Made by a program: the position numbers and the translations under genes. DNA of 64,000 nt from Cymodocea nodosa (taxonomy: Eukaryota > Streptophyta > Magnoliopsida > Alismatales > Cymodoceaceae), in assembly GCA_036874045.1 (NCBI GenBank), contig CM072335.1, positions 4,484,001-4,548,000 of the forward strand. Direction: 5' to 3'. The notes beneath the pieces were generated by a model. That model ran no database searches and had not been told where the DNA came from. It saw only the letters and a program-made list of their open reading frames with translations. Of the stretch, positions 37,601 through 47,928 are shown piece after piece (position 1 is the stretch's first letter; every line of letters begins with the position of its first letter).

Positions 37601-40600
37601 TAAATCATGATTTATGAATGATGACTTATGTTTGATGTTTGTATATTTATAAATAAAATATGTGTTTGAATGATAAATTGATTATCGAAGACATTGTAAT
37701 TTCTTTTATTTTTTATTTTAATTTAAAATCAAAAAAATAAATATAAAAAATCAAAAACTTCGATTGGACAAAGTTAAGATTCGATCAAACCAAAAGAAAA
37801 AACAAAGAAAATAAAAAAACTTCAGACAAATCGAAGTTTAGCTTTGATCAAATTGAAGGAAAAAATAATAAATTTAAAAACTTGGTCAGACAAAAGTTTA
37901 TCTTTGGTCAGATCGAAGAAAAGAATTTAAAAATTAAAATATGTCGGTCAAATCGAAGGAAAAAATAAAAAACTTCAATTGATCAAACTGAAGAAAAAAA
38001 TAATGATAAAATATTTTAAAAAATCAAAAACTTCAATTGAACTGAAGTTGAGCTTCGATAAGACCAAAAAAGAAAACAAAAAAATAAAAATTTCAGTTAG
38101 ACCAAAGTAAAAATACAGTCAAACTGTTAAAAAAATAAAAAACTAAAAACAATTCAGTCAAACCAAAGTTGACCTTCGGCTAGACTGAAGAAAAAAATAA
38201 AAAAATAAAAAGTTATAAAAGCAAGTCAAGCTACCTCAAAAAAATTTCAGGTTGGGTTGTCCCAAAAAAATTCAAGTTGGACTAGACTACCTTGAAAAAA
38301 TTTCAGGTCAGGTCGGACTATCCCAAAAAAATTAAAAAAAAATTCAACTTGACTTGTAGCCCAAATGGGTTGATACTTTTTGGGCCCATTGACACCTCTA
38401 GATTGAACATTAGACTTAGAAGAAACTTTTACAAAGGTTATGTGCATTTTTACCTCCATTCTAGCTGCTCCAACACTTACAAAGGTCACTATAGTGGTTG
38501 TCTCCTCCTAAAACCACAATAGAAATGGTGGCAAGGGGAGAGAAAAATCAAAATATTAACACTGCGACAAGTTGGGACATCAATCAAACAAGTATTGGAA
38601 TAAATTTGGCAAGCCTACTTGGGCTAGAGCTATCATAGAACTAGTTAATCTCCAAGTATTGACTATCACTTCTGATAGTACTCCAATGGTGAAGATCTCC
38701 AAAGTAGATTTTAAGCAATTGATGCAATTACAATCCACCACTACCTAGGCTACTACTATGTTAGCTTCAACTTCTTCAAGTACTGATTCTGCCATGGTAG
38801 CTAGGTAAGATACTAGGCCTTGGATTGTAGACTCAGGAGCATCTCAGCACATGACAAGTAGTCATTCTTTATTTGATCGCTTACACCTTCTATCAAACCT
38901 TTGTAGTGTGACTGTCATTGATGGTCGTGCTTGTAGAGTTTCTGATAAAGGAATTGTTCAAAATACTCCTAACATTTGCCTTGATCATATCTTTTATGTT
39001 CCTGAACTATCTATAAATTTCTTGTCTATTAGTGTTATTACTATTCAACTCTCATGTTCAGTAACATTTTTTCCTTTTCACTATACATTTCAAGACTTTT
39101 GAATGAGGGCAAGGATTGGTTTGGATTGTAAAAGCAGTGATGAAGTCTATACCCTAGTGTGGAATACACCTAGTCATGGTCATGCTTCCCTGTTGTCACT
39201 TGATAGCTCTCCTACATCGCCAATGTTATGGTACTATCGCTTAGGGCATCCCTCTTGCCTTGATTGTCTTTTTCTAATTTTTAATGTGAGTCATGTCAAT
39301 TGGGAAAACATTGTTAGTTGTCATATTCCCACATTCAATTGGCCTCTAGTCGTAAAATATCTTATCTTATTTATTGTGATATTTGAGGCCCTAGTCGTGT
39401 TGCATTTTTTTTCTAGTTATACGTATTACATTGTTTTTATTGAAGATTATTCCCATGTATGTTAGGTTTATTTGTTGAAAGATTGTCAAAGCATTACTAC
39501 TATTGTTGATCATTTTCGGTTGAAATTTGAAATCAATTTGATATTACTCCAAAATGCTCACATACTAACAATACTTTAGAATTTATTAGTACTAATTTTT
39601 AAAACTTGTATGCTTCTCTTGGCATAATTCATCAAACCACTTGTTCTCACACTTCTCAACAGAATGGTGTGGCTAAACATAAGCATTATCACCTTCTTGA
39701 TATTGTCTAGACTCTTTTTATTCATATGAAGATTTCAAAATATCTTTGGTTTGACATCATGTTTATTGTAGTCTATCTTATTAATTGCATGTCTCCTACA
39801 CTTTTGGGAGGAAGGTACCTCTTAGGTGTTCGTGTCCTACTAAAAAGTTGTTCACTTTGCCTCTTCGTGTATTTGATTGTGTTGCCTATATTCAAGACCT
39901 AGCCCTTGGTCTAGACAAACTTTCTGCTCAAGCTCCCAAGTGTATTTTTGTGGGATGTTCAAGAACTCAAAAAGGATATAGGTGTTTTCATCCTTCTACT
40001 AAAAAATACTACACATCTGCAGATGTTACCTTTTTAAGGATCAGTCATATTTCCATGACATTAACTCTTCTGTGAAATCCCCTGATTCTATACCTGAGTT
40101 TGTTATTCTTCATGACATTGATCATAATGACAATGGATTGGCAAATCATCCCTTACAAGTGTATCATCGTCAAGGCAAACCACTTGCTACTATTGAAGCT
40201 CTACCAATCATCCCTCAAGAAGATGGTCTTTTTACCCATGGTTCAAAATCAGATATTACTCTACAACCAACACCTTCAAGTCCTACATCTGACAATGATA
40301 GCAATATCTTGATCACTTTAAGGAAAGGTATCTATTCTTACACTTAACATCCTATAGTCAATTTTATTTCCTATGATCACTTAACCCTCTCCTATTGTAA
40401 GTTTGCCTTAAGTGTCTCCTCTGAGTTTACTCTAAGAAATTGTCAAGAATCCTTAAAACTACCACACTGGAAAGAGAGTATGGATGAAGAGATAAGGACA
40501 CTAACATCTTGTAGTACTTGGGAATTGGTAGAATGTCCTACTGATACTAATTTGGTCTCATGCAAATGAGTTTTCACTATTAAATACAAATTTGATGGGT

Positions 40601-43600
40601 CTATCGACAGATATAAAGCTTACCTGATTGCTTGTGATTTCACCCAAGAATATGGTATAGACTATGGGAAGACATTTGCTCCTGTGGCTCATCTTAATTC
40701 TGTTCGTGTTACTCTCCATGATAGTTAACCAATGTTGAACTTTACATCAACTTGATATGAAGAATGTTTTTCTGTATGGTAATCTGAATAAAGAAATATA
40801 CATGAAGCAATCTCCTGGATATGCTACTCAAAGGGAGCATCAAGTGTGTCTACTGAAAAAATCTATTTATGGCCTTAGACAAAGTCCTAGGGCTTGACTT
40901 GACAAGCTCAATCAAGTGATGATTGATGGTCATTTTCATAAATATATACTTTCCAGATGTTACCTATGTATTTGGGTGTTATGGATTAGGATACACCCAA
41001 ATACATAATACTAACAATCTCCCTCAACTTGTAAGGTATATATTAGTCATTCCAAGCATGTTATACAAATAAACAAAAATACCATAACTCAATCCTTTTG
41101 TAAAGATATCAGCAACTTCTTCAGAAGAAGATATATAAGGTGTAGAGATAATCTCTTTGATCACCAAGAGTAACAAACTTGAAATGACTAATATATACCT
41201 TCCAATTTGAGGGAGAGTGTTAGTGTTATGTATTTGGGTATATCCCTAAATGGACTATCCATTTAAGGATCTATTTAGGTACACCTATATATATATATAC
41301 TTTTCTCTCTATTTTGTTTAATGAAAGTTTAGAACTTTAATCTAACCTTAAATAGAAACCTACAAAGGATAGCAAACAACAACAGTAAAACAAAATGTGC
41401 AAAGACCAAATACCAAGGAGACAAGGGGCAAAAATGAATGCTCAAAATAGAACAGACAGATCTCTGAAACAACAAAGACAAATTTTCAACTTTTGGATTT
41501 CTAGACAGCTAGAACAATGACAACGAACATCCGTAATAAAAACCAGAAGAAAAAGATGAATTACTGAATTTTGTTATTTTGAACATCTAGAACTGCATTT
41601 TCAAGCAATTGGACCAAAACCAGAGTCTCCAAAAGAAAAACAGACAACTGGAAGAAATTGTAGTGAGACCTTCAGACATCTGAACATCAATCTACTAGGT
41701 TTCTAGAGCAAAACAATGAGCAATCAAAGGACAAGTAGGAAACCTCAATAGGCTCTTCGATTGGCAATGCCATGAGCATCCCACCTCCAAGCTTTAGCTG
41801 CATCTTGAGGCAAAAGCATTTTGAAAAAAGGAGGATTGGAGAGTACACAGAGCTTCCTTTATGAGACTATCTGCAACCTTTTTACCCTCCTGAAAAGTGT
41901 GATGAACAGAATTAATGCCCCTAGCAAGTTGAAGTAGCTCATCCCAAAATGGCTGAGCCTACAAGCAGTCGCATCTCCCTACATCTAACATTTCCACGAC
42001 CTTCTTGGAATCTAACCTCCACCACCACTTTGTCCAATCTGATTCCTCTATCTCTCTGTATAGATGAAGCCCATCAAGCATAGCATGTAAGTCTGTTGCT
42101 AGTATCAACAAGTCACCATAATAGGACAAGAATGCCATCAACATATGCCCCTATTTGTCCCTTGCAATACCTCCACCGCTAGCCTTCAAAGACGAGGTGA
42201 ATGCCCCATCCATATTGAGCTTAACAAAGCACTACAATGGAGGAGTCCAATTGATCCACATGCATCACAACCAGTTTACTGTTGCTTGCAGTGGAACTTC
42301 TAGAGGATTCTATTCATCTTTTCATCCCTCCGATTAGATAGTTGGATGTTAATGAGTGAATTTTGCATGTCTACCCAACATCTACATATAATGTTGGAGA
42401 ATGAGCCTTTGTGATCATTAAGGAAATAGTTGTGGTCTCCTTCCTATGCAAAAATATAGTCTACATCTGCTATCTTGCCGACCATAGGGAGTTGTTGGGG
42501 TTGCACTCCTCCCATTGAAAGACCATTAACCATACAAGTAGGAGCCCAATATCCTAGACCCTTGCACCTAAGACATCTAATAGTGCCCTGATGGCTGCTA
42601 CTTAAACATCTCAAGCAGTGGCTCATCTTCCATTGCAAGGTCAAACCATTCAACCCCTTGTGCTTGATACTCTCCCTTCCTTCCCTACTCTCCTCTCTTT
42701 GATCACCTATAGATCATTGAGGGCATGGGTTGGCTACTACAATGGCACAACCCAACCTTTTAGGGCATCGCCTACCCTCTCTTGTCACCTTAGTCTTACT
42801 TAAGGAGAAATCTTCCTTGGCTTGATCATTTCTCCACCAAATCTCCCTCTAATGCACTCTCCTCTTTGCCTTTTCCCACCATGCCAAGCACATGTAGTTC
42901 CAGGAAGCTCTAAAAATATCCAATTTTTAACAAAAAATAGTGTCAAATGTTAATAATTTAACAGTAATGCAACAACACTTACCAAATCCAAAAACATGAA
43001 TTCTACAAAAACTAACAGGCTTCAGCATCCGTAAGCCTTTCTAAATTTCAGGGTTTTAATAAATTCTTGCCTTCCACCACATGTAGCAGTACCCAACTGC
43101 ACCAACAGCTGCAGCTGGAAGTATGTAGGATGCAAGATTTCCTGGATGATCAGACAAGATTGCATAAAGTCAATGGCAAATCAGTATGAAGAAATCTAAA
43201 GACTGATCTAAGAACCACAATTCAAAAATTTTTGACTCCATAATTGATTACCAGATATCTTTTATTAACTGCAGATATAATAAAGAAATGCCTACATACC
43301 GTTTGATGCAGACTCTCCATTGAATATTGTTACTGGCCTAGATATTGCCAACTCCCTGATCTCCTGAGCTAGTTGCCGGACCTGTGAAAATATGAGTTAT
43401 GTATCTAACTAAAAGATATCTTATAATTTGAAAGCATTAAAGTATCAACAATATCAAAAGTTGATCTCCAGAAAAAGAAAAGATGTGCTAGTTTACCATC
43501 CCAGAAAAGAATGATGCGTTAGTTATAGCAAAAAAGGGATCTATTCTTCCCCACTAAAATGGACACAGATACAACCTGAAATAATCTAGGAACATAACGG

Positions 43601-45332
43601 TTGTAGACAACTTGAAGAATAACATTTATGTTACTCCAATTGTTTGTTGTGTATTTTAAATGTATCCAAAAAGGCAATTGTACCAACAGCAATGATGAAA
43701 GTTCTCTACTTGGTTGATACTGTCATTGAAAGAAAATGGCTAATCACAGGTTCCAAAGAGAATCCAAAAGGAAAAATTAATATGGAGAAAAGCATCTTCC
43801 TTACACAGATGTGATAAATAAAACCTGCAAAAATTCAGGCATTGTGTAAAATCCAACCGTGAAGTTTTGAGACCATGCAACTAGCAAGAGCTTTTGTGCA
43901 GATCAAAATTGTATGAAATTGTATTTTGTTTCAAGACGTGTGAGAAAATAAAGAGGAGGAAAGGAGAATGATAGTGATTGGCAGGTGGCTCCATCTGGGA
44001 GCATAAGAGGGATGTCATCACGTAGTACTTGCAATCCTTCCAGAATAAAAGGAAGGAGCATGACAATATATGTATATTATCACTAATATAAGTAGAGGGC
44101 AAACCCAATATACAAGACTCCTACCAACGTGGAATCTGACAAGGGTCCAACTTTACGCAGTCTTTCCTTCATAAATAGAGATGCTTCTTCAAAAGAAAAT
44201 AGAGAGGCTGTTTTCTAGAATCCAAACACGACTTCCAGGTCACATTGAAACAACGTTATCATTGTGGCAAGGTTCACTCTCTATATCTCTGTGGTACGTG
44301 GAGATAGATAAAAACAAGTTTCATGATTTACCTATAAAATAGAATGGTTAGTTTTAATGATAACTGGTTTAATGGGCGAAAAGCTAAGCAATACAAAAAG
44401 TCACCTACGTAGAAAAAACGCATGCAACACATCAGCAATCATAAGCATAGGATTGTGCAGTGATATGACCGCTGATAAAATAACCCTTCATGATAACATT
44501 CAGAGGAGACCTCTTTTGCACATGATTAAATCAGGATTTGACGTTGCAGTTAAAACTCTATTTATGTCTTGCACAGCTTTATTGATGAGTACACCATTTT
44601 TATGGTAATTAGTAAAAGTATAGAATAGCATGAAACTAAAAGTTGACAATAAAATATAGGATAGTATATAAATTACATGAGATAAATCCAAACACAAGGC
44701 AACGGTTTAGACTTAAGTATGAACCACCGCAACTATGAACTATGACGAAAAGATACCTGAGCCGCAAGTAGAGCACCATTGTATTGGGAAGAAATATCAC
44801 TATCATTGACTCCCTTCATCAGTTCCTGACAAAAGGAAAAGTTCGTTCTTTAAAAGTAAGCAGAGAATTCCTCATTTCTGTTGTCGCATCGGAAACAAAT
44901 GCCAAATCTTTTGTGCATAAAACATGCCGTTATCTGTCAAAAATAGGCACTTTTTGTTTGTCTCGGAGAAGAACTGGACTTCAACTGTTCTGGTTTTGTC
45001 ACCAGAATCAGAATTCCCAGTTTTCAAAAAAAAAAAAAAGGATTGCAACAGGAGAGAGAGAGGAAGAGAAAATTCTATACAAACAAAAGAAGGAAAAAAA
45101 GAATAACCTGAAGCTCCGCAATGATATCTGATAACCTTCCATTTCTCAAAACGACAGAACCGGTGAGACCTAAACAGATTTAAAAAACAACCTTAAGTAC
45201 GAGGCATAGATTTCATACGATCAACAAAAAAAAAACGCGAGCTGCAGGAGGATGAAAGAATGGGAGAAAATAGACACCTGCGCCGAGAAGGATGAGGACC
45301 TTGGACGAAGAAACCCCCGCCTGCATCGCCAT
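31687..45332 (-). CDS. DUF1664 domain protein, membrane-anchored coiled coil
   Basis: Plant protein of unknown function (DUF1664). Exons joined in frame: 45332-45278, 45169-45108, 44825-44757, 43381-43300, 43141-43071, 34620-34519, 34435-34346, 33033-32959, 32831-32799, 32699-32619, 32026-31961, 31860-31687; 960 bp, 319 aa. The start MAMQAGVSSSKVLILLGAGL is the typical family N-terminus and may be a signal anchor. Residues about 91-113 (SYILPAAAVGAVGYCYMWWK) form a second hydrophobic segment. Residues 114-213 form a coiled coil (VATVSKQLEQVSAAL, STKKHLSQRLESLDDKIEEQ). GVWHLCQIVGGIKDGINSKF is the conserved C-terminal block, and the tail is polar. The long intron 5 (8.45 kb) uses a GC donor and carries copia C, a hAT and a LINE remnant. 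The ORF shows no lesion. The role is unknown. Confidence 0.95.
35314..35448 (+). repeat. 5' LTR of copia C
   Basis: TGTTAGTGTTATG to TTTAAACA, 135 bp. It includes an 11-bp perfect inverted repeat (CCTTAAATGGA, CTA loop, TCCATTTAAGG) at 35340-35364, and CTATATATATG as probable TATA sequence. Confidence 0.9.
35449..35460 (+). other. Primer-binding site of copia C
   Basis: TGGTATTAGAGC, one base from the Met-tRNA complement TGGTATCAGAGC, immediately after the LTR. Confidence 0.85.
37150..37375 (+). pseudogene. hAT transposase C-terminal (dimerisation) relic
   Basis: The readable blocks match the conserved MARD-x-L-x-I-x-x-SSVA-x-E and RR-x-RL pattern, with a stop after the glutamate of SVACE. 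The N-terminal zinc finger and the catalytic core are absent. Confidence 0.8.
37755..38200. repeat. Degenerate minisatellite in the hAT
   Basis: Seven to eight imperfect units of about 45-65 bp, each built from AAACTTCxATTxGAC, CAAAxTxxAxCTTCGxTC and GAAGAAAAAAATAA pieces. The repeats fill the space between the transposase relic and the right terminus. Confidence 0.7.
40989..41245. repeat. Fold-back inverted duplication at the copia C 3' end
   Basis: The 69-bp arms at 40989-41057 and 41177-41245 are inverted copies differing at only about nine positions. Each holds the polypurine tract, the LTR start and TATATATTAGTCAT. Between them, on the minus strand, an RNase H C-terminus is readable (EEVADIFTKGLSYG), so an inverted piece of a copia 3' end has been joined to this element. 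Confidence 0.85.
41206..41217 (+). other. Polypurine tract of copia C
   Basis: TTTGAGGGAGAG lies directly before the 3' LTR. Confidence 0.8.
41218..41354 (+). repeat. 3' LTR of copia C
   Basis: Matches the 5' LTR with about ten substitutions and a 2-bp gain in the TA tract. The terminal CA has become TA. Confidence 0.88.
41940..42280 (-). pseudogene. Non-LTR (L1-type) RNase H relic
   Basis: Minus-strand reading gives VKLNMDGAFTSSLKASGGGI, then ATDLHAMLDGLHLY and WWRLDSKKVVEML, the RVT_3-type RNase H found at the C-end of plant L1 LINE polyproteins (D-G and E-LHA-type blocks, D-S-K-x-V-V). Stops are present. Sequence up to about 42870 may belong to the same element but is too degraded to assign. 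It lies in DUF1664 intron 5, in the host orientation. Confidence 0.65.
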
Positions 45333-47604
45333 GGCTGGAGGCGGATGGGAGGCCTCCAAGAAGTGCGAGCTGCAGAATCCCGAGAGGAGAAGAGTAGTTT
45401 TCCTCTCTTGTCTCCGACAAGAAGCCGCGGCAAAACCACCATTCCTGACCTGGCAAATGCGTAGGCACCGTGCCAACGACCGGGAAATCGGTAATCGGGT
45501 AATCGGATGCTTAATTTGGAATTAGACCGAAATAACCAGATTAACAAAAAAAATGCACGTGATTAAAGGATTTTTTCAGTTTTTTAATATATATTAATTA
45601 TTTTTTAAAATTAAAAAATAATTCTATGAATGATTAATGTGTAGAATAATATAACATGAAAGTGTTTCCCAAGATTTCTAAACTATGTTTCCCAATGTTA
45701 TCTTTTTCAATTTTTTTGAATATTATTGGTAAGCACAAACCTCTTCTTAAGATATATTTGTATGTCTCAAGTCATATCTTAAAAAAGTTTGTGGCCAAAA
45801 TAAAACTTATATATCAAAGTAGCTTAATGGTAACACACTTGTTGATGAGTTAACCTTTAAATAATTCAATTCACATTTTAGCTTTTAAATTGAGATGACT
45901 TGGAACACGGATTATGCAATTAATCTTCTTTTATTATATAAAACCTATTAAAAAAATTTGATTGAAGTCTTTTTTACCATAGTAGTTTACATAGGTTTTC
46001 TTTACTTACAAGTATTGCATGAAGACAGATATCAAGGTTCAATTTTCCTTCTAGTTCAATCAAGCTAAGCACCTGTCCACTAGTTCATCCAACATAACTC
46101 AACAAGGGTCTTAACTGTCACTCATCCTATGCATCATGTATTTTGTTTTATAAAAATCGTAATACCAAATTTTAACTGACTAAAATATATTAGTCATTTC
46201 TTTTTATTGTATTGTTAAACTTTTGATGTGAGAAGAACATTATCCTACTATTATATTTTACATTATTGCTATGTTAATTTCATCACTCATTATCTACTGT
46301 TATATCTAGTATTGTCGTTAAGAACGTTATCAAATATTGTAAGGAGTTCCACGTTATGACGAAAGAAATTCTAGATTTATTCTAGGCATAGAGAGAGAGA
46401 GAAGGAGAACGCATTTGGATCAGGTTTTATTTAATACAATCATATTAAATTAGAGATGTATTTCACTTGGAAAAAATGATTATATTCACTTAAAATGCTA
46501 AAATCTGATGTAACTATGTTCTATCTTAAATTAAAAATATAATTATATTTCACGCATTAAATTTAATACTATGATTTGTCATTAAAAATAAAATTATATT
46601 TCACTGCAGTAGTATAACAATCCAAATCCATTATAATTTGTCGTTGTAATAATAAATTTATATTTGACTACGTTAATAACATTGCTCTATTTTTTGTTGC
46701 GTAGTGATATACTAAAATTAATAGTGATAAACGTATTAATATATGTATTTTTTGTTGTGTATTATTTTTATTGTTACGTATCATATTAATAATATTTTTT
46801 TTTTTTATCTTTCAAGAGTATCCATAAAGATAATAATATATAAGTCTTAATGGACACTCAAACAATCTAATATACATTAGGAATATCTAAGGAAGCAAAA
46901 ACTTATAGGAACACTTGCTAGGCCTTAACATAGTAGATTTCTTCAAATATCGTGTAATTTGTTTCATAAAGATTCTCAACTAATTGGAAGCACATTAAGT
47001 AACCTCATCTACTAACTTGATTGAGATTACTAATTGAGTCATAATGTTAACATGTGAATTGAGTAAGTGATACATACAATTACAACTTGTCAATGTTTAA
47101 TCAAAGCTAGCATTAATATCCATAAGTACTGCACGAAAACCTTAAAGATAGTCACACATCCTAATTTTACTCTTGCCTAAATATAGTTAAATTCAAAGTT
47201 TTTATAAGATTAGGTACTTGTTAATAGGTGTAAATACACATACAATAATATACGTATTATTATACATATTAATATTAATATATGCATTAATATTAAATAA
47301 TATATTAATATATATACATTACCTTAAATCATTACATATCAATATTAATTATAAAATTATTAATAAATATATATAGATTAATTACTAGTATTAATTATTT
47401 ATTATACATATTAATTTATACTTCCTAAAAAAAACTTTACCGAACATAGTCAATGTCGACGTACAACAAAATAAATGAGACAAAAATCATTATCAACGTT
47501 ACTAACATTCTCGGAACAATTTGATAAAAATCTAGTAAATAATCTCATTTGAATTCTAAAATTTATTATTTTAGAAAAACCTATTGTCAAGCCGCGTCAG
47601 CAGT
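45333..47604. other. Divergent intergenic region, DUF1664 / LBR promoters
   Basis: About 2.5 kb separates the two divergent start codons. AT-rich blocks occur at 46560-46800 and 47230-47440 (alternating TTAATATTAATAT). A segment at 46840-47180 resembles 23340-23540. A possible tRNA-derived repeat lies at 45815-45900. No supported ORF is present. Confidence 0.5.
45815..45900 (+). repeat. Possible tRNA-derived SINE fragment
   Basis: TAGCTTAATGG at about 45821 fits the RNA polymerase III A box (TRGYNNARNGG), followed about 45 bases later by a poor B box (ATTCAATTCAC). Sequence evidence only; the ends are not defined. Confidence 0.3.
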
Positions 47605-47928
47605 ATGGAGAGACGTAAGCCCAACAGAGGCCACACGCGCCGCCGTCCGACGAAGCTTTCCTTCCACGAGTCCACGCAGCTTTTGCATTTCTCATTGTCC
47701 ATCGATGCCCCCTTCACGATCAAATCCATCTGTCCTCCACAAAATTCTGGAATTCTAACCAATCAGAAATTTCCCTCGCAAATTCAACTCCACACATCTG
47801 CTCCTCACACCTCGCTTTTCCCCCATCTCGGTACCAACCGGAATCTGCTACCCTTCAACGAGCAACCATGGCTGCGGCAGCGGCAGCGGCAGCCTGGTTT
47901 TGGTTCCTTGTTTTCTTGTCTATTTTAA
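47605..47928 (+). other. Upstream ORF overlapping the LBR start
   Basis: An ATG at 47605 (MERRKPNRGHTRRRPTK...) opens 107 codons and overlaps the LBR ATG at 47868 in another frame. If the transcript begins upstream of 47605 it could reduce LBR translation; if it begins later, this ORF is irrelevant. No protein family is recognised. Confidence 0.3.

Larger units (their letters stand above)
36534..38403 (+). mobile_element. hAT-family DNA transposon remnant inside copia C
   Basis: The ends are inverted: GAGGTGTCAATTGGGCC at 36534 and GGCCCATTGACACCTC at 38384-38399, the typical hAT terminus. Between 37140 and 37370 a degraded frame reads LSLMARDLLIISTSSVACE, then TFSISGNILDDRRVRLK and ALIYVKDLE, the hAT C-terminal dimerisation domain. 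Upstream, a low-complexity serine tract precedes it. Internal deletion and stops leave only the C-terminal part of the transposase. No clear 8-bp target duplication remains; the flanks are TCTAGATA-like on the left and TAGATTGA-like on the right. Confidence 0.8.
35983..40960 (+). pseudogene. Copia C gag-pol relic
   Basis: Gag opens MASKDVLIHSFIPVLEKLNG and contains EELDMYQPPTANIIVNRHYR, up to about 36517, where the hAT interrupts it; it resumes near 38404. The protease motif DSGASQHM at about 38830 is intact. The integrase has WYYRLGHPS; one catalytic aspartate is asparagine (HTNNTLEF) and the NGVA block continues with lysine instead of glutamate. Reverse transcriptase begins near 40460 (ESMDEEIRTL) and includes DMKNVFLYGNLNKEIYMKQS-like sequence, but stops before the catalytic aspartates. 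Confidence 0.85.
35314..41354 (+). mobile_element. Copia element C, with nested hAT and rearranged 3' end
   Basis: A Ty1/copia element antisense to the DUF1664 gene. The 135-bp 5' LTR (35314-35448) and the similar 3' LTR (41218-41354) enclose it. The flanks are GAAAT and GAAAC, a 5-bp target duplication with one mismatch. The primer-binding site is TGGTATTAGAGC at 35449. The gag is split by a hAT element (36534-38403). Protease, integrase and the start of reverse transcriptase follow. Reverse transcriptase breaks off near 40940, before its YVDD motif, and is joined to an inverted piece of a related copia 3' end. Confidence 0.88.

Noticed and set aside
42444-42870. Continuation of the L1 LINE upstream of its RNase H
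   Set aside because: Only weak peptide similarity and many stops; I could not find reverse-transcriptase motifs, so it was not annotated.
45193-45547. Several ORFs on both strands around the DUF1664 first exon
   Set aside because: Only the MAMQAGVSSSK frame matches the family; the others are shadows or 5' UTR.
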